Assembly: GCA_023957475.1 (NCBI GenBank)
Contig: JAMLHA010000001.1
Location: 248,001 to 312,000, forward strand
Reading direction: 5' to 3'
Source of the DNA: Crocinitomicaceae bacterium
GTDB taxonomy: Bacteria > Bacteroidota > Bacteroidia > Flavobacteriales_D > Crocinitomicaceae
DNA: 64,000 nucleotides
This document shows positions 29,061 through 37,043 of the stretch, in pieces. Below the pieces are notes generated by a model, which was not told the DNA's origin, did not search any database, and saw only the letters and a program-made list of their open reading frames with translations. A program made the translations under genes and the position numbers. The first letter of the stretch is position 1, and each line of letters starts with the position of its first letter.

Positions 29061-30014
29061 ATGAATAATAAGTTAAAAGCTCATATTGCTCTCTTTTCTG
29101 TTAATGCCTTTTATGGTGCTAACAACATTATAGCAAAAGATGTCATGCCTACTTATTTAACGCCCAATGTTTTTATTGCTTTTCGTGTGCTTGGTGCAAC
29201 AACGCTCTTTTGGTTGATTTCACTATTCACAAAGCGTGAAAAAGTAGCGCGTAAGGATTTGTTTCTACTGGCTATTTGTGGAATTTTTGGAGTAGCCATC
29301 AATCAATTGTGTTTCTTTCATGGGTTAAACCGTTCTTCTGCAATAAATTCGGGTATTATTATGACCATTAATCCTATTGCGGTAGCGATAATGGCTTATT
29401 TTATTTTGAAAGAATCGCTCAATGCAACAAAAATTGTTGGAATTTTTATCGGAGCCATCGGGGCCAGCTTATTAGCGATACAATCAAATGGTGGAAATGA
29501 AAGTACGCTTCTTGGTGATATTTTATTGATTATAAATGCGTTGAGTTACGCCGTGTATTTAATTATCGTAAAACCATTGATGAGTAAATACTCCGCACTA
29601 ACTGTCACTACGTATGTGTTTACGTTTGGTGCGATGTACGTGTTTATCTTTCCTCAAACCTTAATGGATTTTTCTGTTATTGATTTTTCTATCATTCCAT
29701 GGGACGCTTGGTTGCGTATTCTTTATGTAATTGTTTGTGTTACCTTTTTAACGTATCTACTGACCATGTATGCCATGAAATTTGTAAGTGCGAGTGTGAC
29801 AAGTACCTACATTTATTTGCAACCAATATTGGTTATCTTTTTTGCTTATTTCTTTTATTACATTGGCTTATCCGCCGATAATACCAAATCCATTACGAGT
29901 ATAAAAATAGCATTGATGCTGGTCATTTTCTTAGGAGTTTATCTGGTTATTCGATCCGAAAGTATTGGCAATAACATTCGACAAATAAAAGAAAAGGTAA
30001 AGGCACGTAAGTAA
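29061..30014 (+). CDS. EamA-family transporter (DMT superfamily)
   Basis: A 317-residue inner-membrane protein with about ten transmembrane helices arranged as two EamA repeats (about residues 7-142 and 155-300). The first repeat carries the motif NQLCFFHGLNRSSAINSGII, characteristic of drug/metabolite transporters. The C-terminal tail is basic (RQIKEKVKARK) and cytoplasmic. It probably exports a small metabolite; the substrate is unknown. It converges with the TonB-dependent receptor gene with 6 bp between stops and no terminator visible. Confidence 0.88.
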   Translation: MNNKLKAHIALFSVNAFYGANNIIAKDVMPTYLTPNVFIAFRVLGATTLFWLISLFTKREKVARKDLFLLAICGIFGVAINQLCFFHGLNRSSAINSGIIMTINPIAVAIMAYFILKESLNATKIVGIFIGAIGASLLAIQSNGGNESTLLGDILLIINALSYAVYLIIVKPLMSKYSALTVTTYVFTFGAMYVFIFPQTLMDFSVIDFSIIPWDAWLRILYVIVCVTFLTYLLTMYAMKFVSASVTSTYIYLQPILVIFFAYFFYYIGLSADNTKSITSIKIALMLVIFLGVYLVIRSESIGNNIRQIKEKVKARK

Positions 30015-30020
30015 ATCTGG

Positions 30021-32042
30021 CTAAAATCCCCAAACAATGTTTGCAAAGAAATTTCTTCCCATTCTTGGTATGCGGTTCCAATCTGCAAAAGTGCTGTAAT
30101 AGGTATCAAGTATGTTTTCAATACCCGCTTTGAATGTTAATTGATGACGTTTTACAGAGATTTTATAAGCTGCCGAAAAATTAATAATAGCATAAGCAGA
30201 AACAGGTGTTTCTCCAAAATCGGATGAATAATCTACTTGTTTTGTTGCGCCCACTACTTCTAACTGACCTGCAAATCCACCATAATTGCACGCAACAGAT
30301 GAGGTGTAGCTAAAAGGCTGTATCATTGGTAAGTTCAAGTTTCTATCTCCAATACCTCTTCTATAACTTATACGGTTGTTCCAATTCCAATGTTTCACAA
30401 ATTGGTATTCAATGGTTAAACTACCGTTTAAAAGATGTGCATTTTTCAATTGATTGTATAGTTTTACGCCGTTTGCTCCAATAGTCATAGCGCTTAGGTT
30501 ACTATCTGGCTTTCCGATGATGTAATTCATCAAAAAGAAGTAATTGGCAGCAAGTTTTAGCGTTACTTTAGAGGTGATAAAAGATGCCGAAGTATTGAAA
30601 GAAATGGATTGCTCATTTTTCATCAATGGATTTCCAACGTAATCGTATTTGTCAAAACTGTTGAATAAATAAAAACCATAACCTTCAGAAACACTTGGTG
30701 CGCGTTCGCTGTAACCAATTCCAGCAATGTATTCCCAATAGTTTTTCTTGTATTTACTGTATTTAAAATTGACAGCACCTCTTGGTAAAATTCTTGTTTT
30801 TTGAGGTTCCAACAAAGGATAGAAAATGGCAAGACTTTTATAACCAAAATCGTCATACAGTTGATTGTGGTGAATGCCCAACCCCGCATTTAAGTCTGCT
30901 TTCCAATTTTCTGTTAACGTAAAAGTAGCTTTTCCATAAGCATCGACGTAAGTTGTGTTAACTCCAGGCCACGTCAACATAAACATTTCATTTTCATTAG
31001 GATCGTTTGGATACATGGTCATCTCCGCTATGGATTGATTGTGGTGACCACTTAAATTAAATTGCCAATCAATGGAATTTGTTTCATCAAACCCTTCTAA
31101 TAACGAGTAGAAACCGATTGTTTTTGTCCAGCCCGGCATATCCATTCGAATAGGAACAATTGGGCGTTTTGAATCATCCATGATATGTGTTACATCGTTG
31201 TAATAGATTTTTGTACGCCACAAATGAAGTTTTTCGGTAATGTGATGTTGTGAATATTCAATGGATCCAATGAGCGCTTTTGCAGTCGAAACATCCATTG
31301 GTAATGCAGGGTAACCAACATTCAAGGCGTGGTCGTAAATAAACGTCCCTTCCAATTGATTGTGTTCTCCCAATTTCACTCCCAAATTTGCAGCTGTATT
31401 GAATTTAGTGTATTGCGAATAGAGTACTTCTTTTCGTCCACCAGCTTTGTAATTAGCTGCATCTCTAAATGTAAAATCTACGTCCGTATAGAATTTGGGG
31501 AGAGAATATGAAAGACTTGTACCTGCAATTTTTTGTAAGTTATTGGATTCTATCCCCAAAAAAACCATTCCATTAAAGTTGTTTTCACCAAAACCAGCTT
31601 TTTTTCGGACTAAATCCATACTTCCAGCTATCGAAGCACCTGTTGATGAATTATTAGCTCCACCATGCACTGTTGCTTTTTCTAAATTGGTTATTTCAAC
31701 ATACGACGTGACAGGGTCCATTTTGTCGGTACAAGCACCATAAATACGCATTCCATCTATGGTAATCACACTTCTTTCGGTTGACATGCCATTGATAAGC
31801 GGTTCCGAAGCATAACCACCCCGTTGAATCAAATTAACAGCATCTATTTTGGATAAAAAACCTTCTATTCCTGATAATGGTTTAGCCATTTTATCAGCCA
31901 CTGTTTTTTTTGAGAAAATAACTATTTCGTCCAAATTTTTCATCTTTGATGAATCTATATGAATAGTTGAATCCACTTGTGAGAAACCTACAAACAGTTG
32001 CATACATGCTATAAGAAATGATATGCTGTTTAATCTAACCAT
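30021..32042 (-). CDS. TonB-dependent receptor, copper-type (OprC/NosA-like)
   Basis: A 673-residue outer-membrane receptor. A signal peptide (about 1-21) is followed by a plug domain (about 40-150) with ITIDGMRIYGAC and TDKMDPVTSYVE, then a 22-strand barrel ending in an aromatic (NIVWGF). The CxxxMDPxxSY segment resembles the copper receptors OprC/NosA, where Cys and Met in this region bind copper. No carboxypeptidase-like N-terminal extension or SusD partner is present, which argues against a glycan receptor. It is the last gene of a three-gene operon with a Met-rich lipoprotein and a Cys-motif protein; a hairpin lies just upstream. Confidence 0.85.
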   Translation of the reverse strand: MVRLNSISFLIACMQLFVGFSQVDSTIHIDSSKMKNLDEIVIFSKKTVADKMAKPLSGIEGFLSKIDAVNLIQRGGYASEPLINGMSTERSVITIDGMRIYGACTDKMDPVTSYVEITNLEKATVHGGANNSSTGASIAGSMDLVRKKAGFGENNFNGMVFLGIESNNLQKIAGTSLSYSLPKFYTDVDFTFRDAANYKAGGRKEVLYSQYTKFNTAANLGVKLGEHNQLEGTFIYDHALNVGYPALPMDVSTAKALIGSIEYSQHHITEKLHLWRTKIYYNDVTHIMDDSKRPIVPIRMDMPGWTKTIGFYSLLEGFDETNSIDWQFNLSGHHNQSIAEMTMYPNDPNENEMFMLTWPGVNTTYVDAYGKATFTLTENWKADLNAGLGIHHNQLYDDFGYKSLAIFYPLLEPQKTRILPRGAVNFKYSKYKKNYWEYIAGIGYSERAPSVSEGYGFYLFNSFDKYDYVGNPLMKNEQSISFNTSASFITSKVTLKLAANYFFLMNYIIGKPDSNLSAMTIGANGVKLYNQLKNAHLLNGSLTIEYQFVKHWNWNNRISYRRGIGDRNLNLPMIQPFSYTSSVACNYGGFAGQLEVVGATKQVDYSSDFGETPVSAYAIINFSAAYKISVKRHQLTFKAGIENILDTYYSTFADWNRIPRMGRNFFANIVWGF

Positions 32043-32054
32043 AATGCTAAAACA

Positions 32055-32077
32055 AGAGCCTCTACTTAAGAGGCTCT
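32055..32077 (-). terminator. intercistronic hairpin before the receptor gene
   Basis: AGAGCCTCT (32055-32063) and AGAGGCTCT (32069-32077) form a perfect 9-bp stem with a 5-nt loop. On the minus strand it is followed by TTGTTTTAG, 12 bp before the receptor ATG. It can act as a partial terminator or RNA processing site that lowers receptor expression relative to the upstream genes. Confidence 0.55.
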
Positions 32078-32087
32078 CTATAAAAAA

Positions 32088-32984
32088 TTAAAATTCTATT
32101 GTGAAATAAATACTGCTTTGTTCAACACTTCCTGTTATTTCTTCACCTTTAATGACTGTGTCTGCATTGTCCAATACTTGTAAGTTAATTCTCCAAAAAC
32201 CAGACATGGTTAGATTTAGTTTACCATAATAAAATTCATCACTTCCTTTTGTTAGATTAACGTTATTAGGAGAGGTGTGATTTCCCATGCTTGGCATTCT
32301 TGGGTCAATTTTTACAGCATAATTAGGAACAAGTGAGAAATTGGACATAGATTCCATTTTATAAAGCAACATTTTGATGTCGTTTGTTCCAACATCTGGT
32401 TTTTTAGGCTCAACCATCGTTAAAATGTATTTCACACCGTCACTTCCAGTAAATGTTTGAACGATACGGTCGGTTGCTTCGTTTACAACGATGACTTCTG
32501 TAACATTTTTTTCAACACCATTGATGGTGTAGTTGAGGGTTAAATCCCAGTATTCACTTGAGTTTGTAGCCATTTGAAATACAAGGTACCCTTGGTAATA
32601 AGAAGCACCAGATACTTTTGTGATGGCTGAAGTAGGGCATGAATGTGACATACTCATCATGTGCATCATCGGCATCCAAGTGAAACTTGCATTTTCTACA
32701 TAAGATCCAGCTGCATTTTTAAGTTTTATTTTTAAAAGATTGTACCCAGTTGTGAATGCACCACTTTCTGTGTATAGTTCAATGGTGTATTCACCATCAT
32801 TGATTGATTTTGCTAATATATATTCTTCAACCTCTTCTTTAAATTGACAAGTGCCGTTGTCTTTTTTTGCTTTGACACTGTAGTTGATCGCGTTTTTATC
32901 TGTACAACCTTCTTTTTTACAAGAATTAAAGGTAATTATAGCCACTACCAGTAGCATATAGTTTAATATATTTAATGATTTCAT
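32088..32984 (-). CDS. Met/His-rich lipoprotein, probable metal binding
   Basis: A 298-residue lipoprotein (signal with lipobox FNSC, Cys at about 22, followed by KKEGCTDKNAINY, a fragment of the Cys-containing CTD-x-A-x-NY motif common in Bacteroidota). Two repeated beta-sandwich parts resemble the YtkA/FixH fold: each has a metal-suited loop, WMPMMHMMSMSHSCP (about 103-117) and DPRMPSMGNHTSP (about 227-239). Such Met/His clusters bind Cu(I) in other periplasmic proteins. Its place between the Cys-motif protein and the OprC-like receptor supports copper handling at the cell surface or in the periplasm. Confidence 0.78.
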   Translation of the reverse strand: MKSLNILNYMLLVVAIITFNSCKKEGCTDKNAINYSVKAKKDNGTCQFKEEVEEYILAKSINDGEYTIELYTESGAFTTGYNLLKIKLKNAAGSYVENASFTWMPMMHMMSMSHSCPTSAITKVSGASYYQGYLVFQMATNSSEYWDLTLNYTINGVEKNVTEVIVVNEATDRIVQTFTGSDGVKYILTMVEPKKPDVGTNDIKMLLYKMESMSNFSLVPNYAVKIDPRMPSMGNHTSPNNVNLTKGSDEFYYGKLNLTMSGFWRINLQVLDNADTVIKGEEITGSVEQSSIYFTIEF

Positions 32985-33081
32985 AATTTATTTTATTTAT
33001 AAGATTCCTTTTGCAATGGTATTAGCTACCATTACTTTTTAGTTAATACTGAAAAGTTTCTCAATAATTGAGTTGAATAAA

Positions 33082-33468
33082 TTATGCGAAAATGGGCGGT
33101 TTTAGTGATGAAATTGTTGATTCAAAAGAATAACAATTGGAGTATGAAGGAATAATTTCTTGTTTTTGCTCCGTAAATTTGCATTTTAAGTAATCTTGCA
33201 AATCAATAGTTTGAACAAGTGCTATAATTTCTATTTGAAGTTTTTTTAACGTATTATTGGTTTCTTCGTCGTGTTTTTCCTTTTCCATTTTTGAAATGGC
33301 ACATTTACCATCACAGTGCATTTCGGGGTTGTCTTGGTTTTCACAAAAAAGGGTAACGAATAAATCTTTGTTGCAATTGTAAATAGAAGAAACAACGGTA
33401 TTCTTTACTATTCCAAAGAAGAATGAAAGTATAAGAAAATGGACTACTATTTTCTGAATTGTTTTCAA
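33082..33468 (-). CDS. small protein with CxGKCxxxK motif, first gene of the copper-type operon
   Basis: A 128-residue protein with an N-terminal membrane segment (about 3-24, IQKIVVHFLILSFFFGIV). It then carries the sequence CENQDNPEMHCDGKCAISK (about 41-59), and further Cys at about 34 and 93-94. I recall similar short proteins with a HCxGKCxL motif upstream of TonB receptors in Flavobacteriia, but the family has no function I can name. Thiols plus Met and His suggest metal binding. No ATG precedes the motif in frame. I propose TTG 33468, because earlier TTG starts would place coding sequence over the two promoter boxes at 33498-33516. Confidence 0.62.
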   Translation of the reverse strand: MKTIQKIVVHFLILSFFFGIVKNTVVSSIYNCNKDLFVTLFCENQDNPEMHCDGKCAISKMEKEKHDEETNNTLKKLQIEIIALVQTIDLQDYLKCKFTEQKQEIIPSYSNCYSFESTISSLKPPIFA

Positions 33469-33497
33469 ATTTACAATTAGATTAAAGTATAACGGTA

Positions 33498-33516
33498 CAA
33501 ATATACGACAAATATA
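33498..33516 (-). promoter_or_regulatory. two tandem -7 elements of the copper-type operon
   Basis: The minus strand holds TATATTTG twice (33516-33509 and 33505-33498), each a match to TAnnTTTG, 11 bp apart. They lie 30-48 bp upstream of the proposed TTG start at 33468. Two boxes may give alternative transcription starts or fix the start of transcription in a slippage-tolerant way. Confidence 0.55.
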
Positions 33517-33700
33517 ATACCAATTCAATTATGATTAAAGATTTTTTTGTCCTTTTTAAGCTTATTTTAATTAATGTATTGATTATCAAATGGTATAGGT
33601 GTTTTTTGTGATTTATTTTTTACGATTATTAGTGTGTGCAATAAAAAAATAAAGACGAAAACTTTTTATTGATAAAAGTCAGTTCTTTTAAATTTATTTA

Positions 33701-34723
33701 ACCCGTTTAGTGGATTAAATTGTTGATAACTAAAAAGTAAAAAAGCCATGCATTAAACTGAAATTCAGTAATTTAAAACATTCTTAACTTTTTAAATTAT
33801 GCATGACTTAAAGACAAATTTCGACAAAATTTATGAAATAAGCAACTCCGTCCTGTCAAGTTGTTTATTTGATGGTAACATTAAGGTTTACCGTCATAAA
33901 CCAAAAATGACTGATATTGAAATAATTACTCTTTCGATTTGTCAAGAAGCTTTAGGGATTGACAGTGAAAATTTCTTTTGGTCAAAGTTAAAAACTGATT
34001 ATTCACAAGTGTTTCCAAACTTGATTCATATAACGCGTTATAATTATAGGAGAAAATACCTAAATGGATATATTCAAAAAGTTAACACTGCATTATCTTC
34101 GATTCTAAATGAAGGTGAAAATGCCTATATAGTTGATTCAATGCCTATTCCTATTTGTAAGAATAGTCGTGAAAATAGATTGAAGATTTGTCAGGAAAAC
34201 TTTGAAACAGCACCAGACAAGGGATATTCTGCGGTTAATAAACAATACTTTATTGGATATAAACTTCATTTAGTTATTTCAGTTCGAGGTGTTTACTCTT
34301 CTATGAATTTATCTAAAGCCAGTGTTCATGATTTAAAATACTTAACAGATGTAAAATATTCCGGATTAAATAATTGTCTTCTTTTAGGAGATAGAGGGTA
34401 TTTAAGTTCTTCTCAACAAATTGATTTGTTCAACTATGCCAAAATTGATTTACAAACTCCAAAAAGAAGTAACCAAAAAGATTTTGAAGAGTATGCACCT
34501 ATTTTTAAATACAATAGAAAAAGAATTGAGACAACATTTTCGCAACTCACAGACCATTTATTAATGAAAAGAAATTACGCTAAATCATTTACAGGGCTGA
34601 CAACGAGAATAATATCTAAAATGACAGCGGTAACAGTTTTGCAATATATTAATCATAAAAATCAAAAACCATTAAATCACATTAAGCATGCTTTGGCTGG
34701 GTAATTTAATCCACTAAACGGGT
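33701..34723 (+). mobile_element. intact IS982-family insertion sequence (1023 bp)
   Basis: The element begins with the 20-bp inverted repeat ACCCGTTTAGTGGATTAAAT (33701-33720) and ends with its exact reverse complement at 34704-34723. Ends starting ACCC, about 1 kb length, one DDE transposase and an 8-bp target duplication agree with IS982. It lies in the spacer between the copper-type operon (minus) and a type IX-secreted protein gene (plus). Perfect ends and duplication imply a recent insertion. Confidence 0.92.
33799..34704 (+). CDS. IS982-family transposase
   Basis: A 301-residue DDE transposase. The catalytic triad can be placed: Asp in YIVDSMPIPIC (about residue 113), Asp in LLLGDRGYLS (about 197) and Glu in RKRIETTFSQL (about 245). 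The frame is intact from ATG 33799 to TAA 34702-34704, whose last base is the first base of the right inverted repeat. The N-terminal part (about 1-90) is the helical DNA-binding region of the family. The element is therefore potentially active. Confidence 0.92.
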   Translation: MHDLKTNFDKIYEISNSVLSSCLFDGNIKVYRHKPKMTDIEIITLSICQEALGIDSENFFWSKLKTDYSQVFPNLIHITRYNYRRKYLNGYIQKVNTALSSILNEGENAYIVDSMPIPICKNSRENRLKICQENFETAPDKGYSAVNKQYFIGYKLHLVISVRGVYSSMNLSKASVHDLKYLTDVKYSGLNNCLLLGDRGYLSSSQQIDLFNYAKIDLQTPKRSNQKDFEEYAPIFKYNRKRIETTFSQLTDHLLMKRNYAKSFTGLTTRIISKMTAVTVLQYINHKNQKPLNHIKHALAG

Positions 34724-34732
34724 TTTATTTAT

Positions 34733-34740
34733 TAAATTTG
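34733..34740 (+). promoter_or_regulatory. putative -7 element downstream of the insertion
   Basis: TAAATTTG matches TAnnTTTG, 47 bp upstream of the ATG at 34788. The insertion sequence ends 9 bp before it, so the region where a -33 element would lie has been replaced by the end of the element. Confidence 0.4.
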
Positions 34741-34787
34741 TATTTTATTATGATTAAAATCACAATAATCAGCTTAAATTTAAACTT

Positions 34788-35855
34788 ATGATACGATAAT
34801 TTACAGTAGGTTTGGCGCTAATTGCATGTGCATTCAATAGCGAAGCTCAGGTGACGATTACACACACTTCTTTGCCACAACCAGGAGATACATTCGCCAT
34901 GCATTATGATGCTAATCCAACAATCAACTATGGAATTGCATCTCCATCTTCGCAACATTTTGATTTTACACAATTACAAACAACGACGGATAAATATGCA
35001 GCCTATGGTATAACAGCCAATTTACCATTTGCAAGCGAGTATCCACAATCAAATTTATACACGTATGGTCCTTCTGTTTTGTATGGTGGTCCGGGTGCTT
35101 CTGTTCCATCTGGAAATGGTTGGATGTTGTTTCGAACTGATGTAAATGGAATGGATGTAATCGGATATCGTACAGATAATGGAGGAAATGATATATCTAC
35201 TTTGGAAAATCCTCCAAGAATGTTGATGCGCACACCTTGTACATTGGGGTTGCATGAAACACAAGATGCTGTTTGGACTTATACATTTGATGTTGTTCCT
35301 ACAAACGCAGATACTATTTATAAGAGTTTTAGTCACACAGAAATTACTTGTGATGCATGGGGAACATTGAGTACACCTATTGATAATAACATAAATGTTG
35401 TTCGTGTACATAAAAATACACTTGTTGTTGATTCCGCTTATGCTGTTGTTGGAGGTACGGTTTATTGGAAAGGTGAAATACAACGAGTGCTAACAAATAA
35501 TTATGATTTCTACACACCAGACAAACGTCACCCGATTGCAACGGTTTTTTGTGATGCTGTAGGAACTATTCAAGGTGCAGAATACTTGTATTATTCAGAT
35601 TTATATGCTGAAACGGAGGGGGTAGAAACGGACGATTTCAGTATTTATCCAAACCCAACTTCTGATTTTGTCTATATCGATTTTAATTATTCATTGGCGC
35701 AGTATGAGTTGTACAACCTAAATGGTAGAAAAATCCATCAAGGAGAAGTGGCTAAAAATGTACCAATCGACTTTAGTTCTTATGAAAAAGGTATTTATAT
35801 TTTGATACTGCAAACAAGTCAAGGGGTTGTTATGAAACGAATCATAAAAAACTAA
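34788..35855 (+). pseudogene. type IX-secreted protein with a stop at codon 4
   Basis: The natural frame starts at ATG 34788 and would read M-I-R-stop-FTVGLALIACAFNSEAQ, a normal signal peptide interrupted by TAA at 34797-34799; a single change from AAA (Lys) would explain it. The frame then stays open to 35855. The mature part (about 330 residues) has no family I recognise. Its end is a type IX secretion type A sorting domain (FSIYPNPTSDFVYIDF, LYNLNGRKI, GIYILILQ, KRIIKN). Re-initiation at TTG 34812 would leave only half a signal peptide (hydrophobic but without the basic N-region), so secretion is doubtful. Confidence 0.78.
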
Positions 35856-35967
35856 ACAATTAATTCTATTGTTATTTCAATTATTGTTAATTTAATAATG
35901 GTAATTGATAGTTTTGTTAAATAATTAAATTTTAATAGACAAGCAAGTCCTATTTAATCATTTTAGC

Positions 35968-35975
35968 TATCTTTG
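35968..35975 (+). promoter_or_regulatory. putative promoter -7 element of the nadA operon
   Basis: TATCTTTG matches TAnnTTTG. The predicted leader to the nadA ATG at 36099 is about 120 nt, long compared with the other promoters here. It contains the perfect interrupted palindrome TTACA-TTT-TGTAA (36074-36086), 12 bp before the start codon, a possible operator or ribosome-site structure. Confidence 0.45.
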
Positions 35976-36098
35976 CATAAGATAAAAGATAAGGTCTATA
36001 CATAATTGGATACAATATAGTACTGCACGATTCTTTTTAACTTTAACAACTACAACGAAAACTTACATACAAATTACATTTTGTAACTAGTTTAAAAA

Positions 36099-37043
36099 AT
36101 GAACAGAGAAGAATTAAAGGCAGAAATTCTTAGGATTAAGAAAGAAAAAAATACAGTTATTCTTGCGCATTATTACCAAGAAGAAGATATACAAGAAATT
36201 GCTGATTTTGTTGGAGATAGTTACGGATTATCCGTTGAAGCATCTAAAACTGAAGCTCCTGTGATTTTATTTTGCGGAGTTCATTTTATGGCTGAAACAG
36301 CAAAAATATTAAACCCAGATAAAAAAGTATTACTACCAGACTTAAATGCTGGTTGCTCACTTGCTGATGGTTGTAAATACGACGATTTTAAAGCATTTAA
36401 AGACGAACATCCAGATCATGAAGTAGTGATGTACATCAATTGCTCAGCTGAAGTAAAGTCAATAAGCGATTATATTTGTACCTCTTCGAATGCTGTAAAA
36501 ATAGTCAACTCTATACCTGCTGATAAAAAAGTAATTTTTGCACCTGATAGAAATCTTGGTAGGTATGTAAAAAAAGCAACAGGTAGAGATTTGGTGTTGT
36601 GGAATGGTAAATGTATCGTTCACGAGGCTTTTTCATTTGATAAAATCATGAAATTAATCCTCGAATATCCTGAGGCAGATTTGATTGCTCATCCTGAATC
36701 AACAGAAGAAGTGATTGAATTGGCTCAATTTGTTGGTTCAACAGCAGCAATGATTAAATACGTTAAGGAATCTCCAAAAGAACAGTTTATCATTGCAACA
36801 GAGGCGGGAATCTTACACAAAATGAAGGAGGGAGTGCCAGAAAAAACACTTATTCCAGCTCCTGTTGACGAAGATAATACCTGTGCATGTAGCGAATGCG
36901 CATTTATGAAGATGAATACACTACAAAAAGTTTATGATTGCTTGGTAAATGAATCACCATCTATTGATTTAACAAAAGAAGTGATGGACGCAGCTCGATT
37001 ACCTATTGAACGAATGATTCAAATTACCGAAAGTGCAAAATAA
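36099..37043 (+). CDS. nadA: quinolinate synthase
   Basis: A 314-residue [4Fe-4S] enzyme that condenses iminoaspartate (from NadB) with dihydroxyacetone phosphate to quinolinate, the first pyridine of NAD synthesis. The three cluster Cys are in NAGCSLADGC (about 87), INCSAEV (about 113) and TCACSECAFM (about 265-274). The N-terminal ILAHYYQEEDIQEIAD motif is typical. Length is normal. nadB starts inside its last codons (11-bp overlap). It opens a nine-gene co-directional block ending with an Rrf2 regulator. Confidence 0.97.
   Translation: MNREELKAEILRIKKEKNTVILAHYYQEEDIQEIADFVGDSYGLSVEASKTEAPVILFCGVHFMAETAKILNPDKKVLLPDLNAGCSLADGCKYDDFKAFKDEHPDHEVVMYINCSAEVKSISDYICTSSNAVKIVNSIPADKKVIFAPDRNLGRYVKKATGRDLVLWNGKCIVHEAFSFDKIMKLILEYPEADLIAHPESTEEVIELAQFVGSTAAMIKYVKESPKEQFIIATEAGILHKMKEGVPEKTLIPAPVDEDNTCACSECAFMKMNTLQKVYDCLVNESPSIDLTKEVMDAARLPIERMIQITESAK

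Larger units (their letters stand above)
33693..34731. repeat. 8-bp target-site duplication flanking the insertion sequence
   Basis: TTTATTTA is found at 33693-33700 and again at 34724-34731, directly outside the two inverted-repeat ends. An exact 8-bp duplication in this AT-rich spacer fits IS982-family behaviour and shows the element inserted as one unit. Confidence 0.85.
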
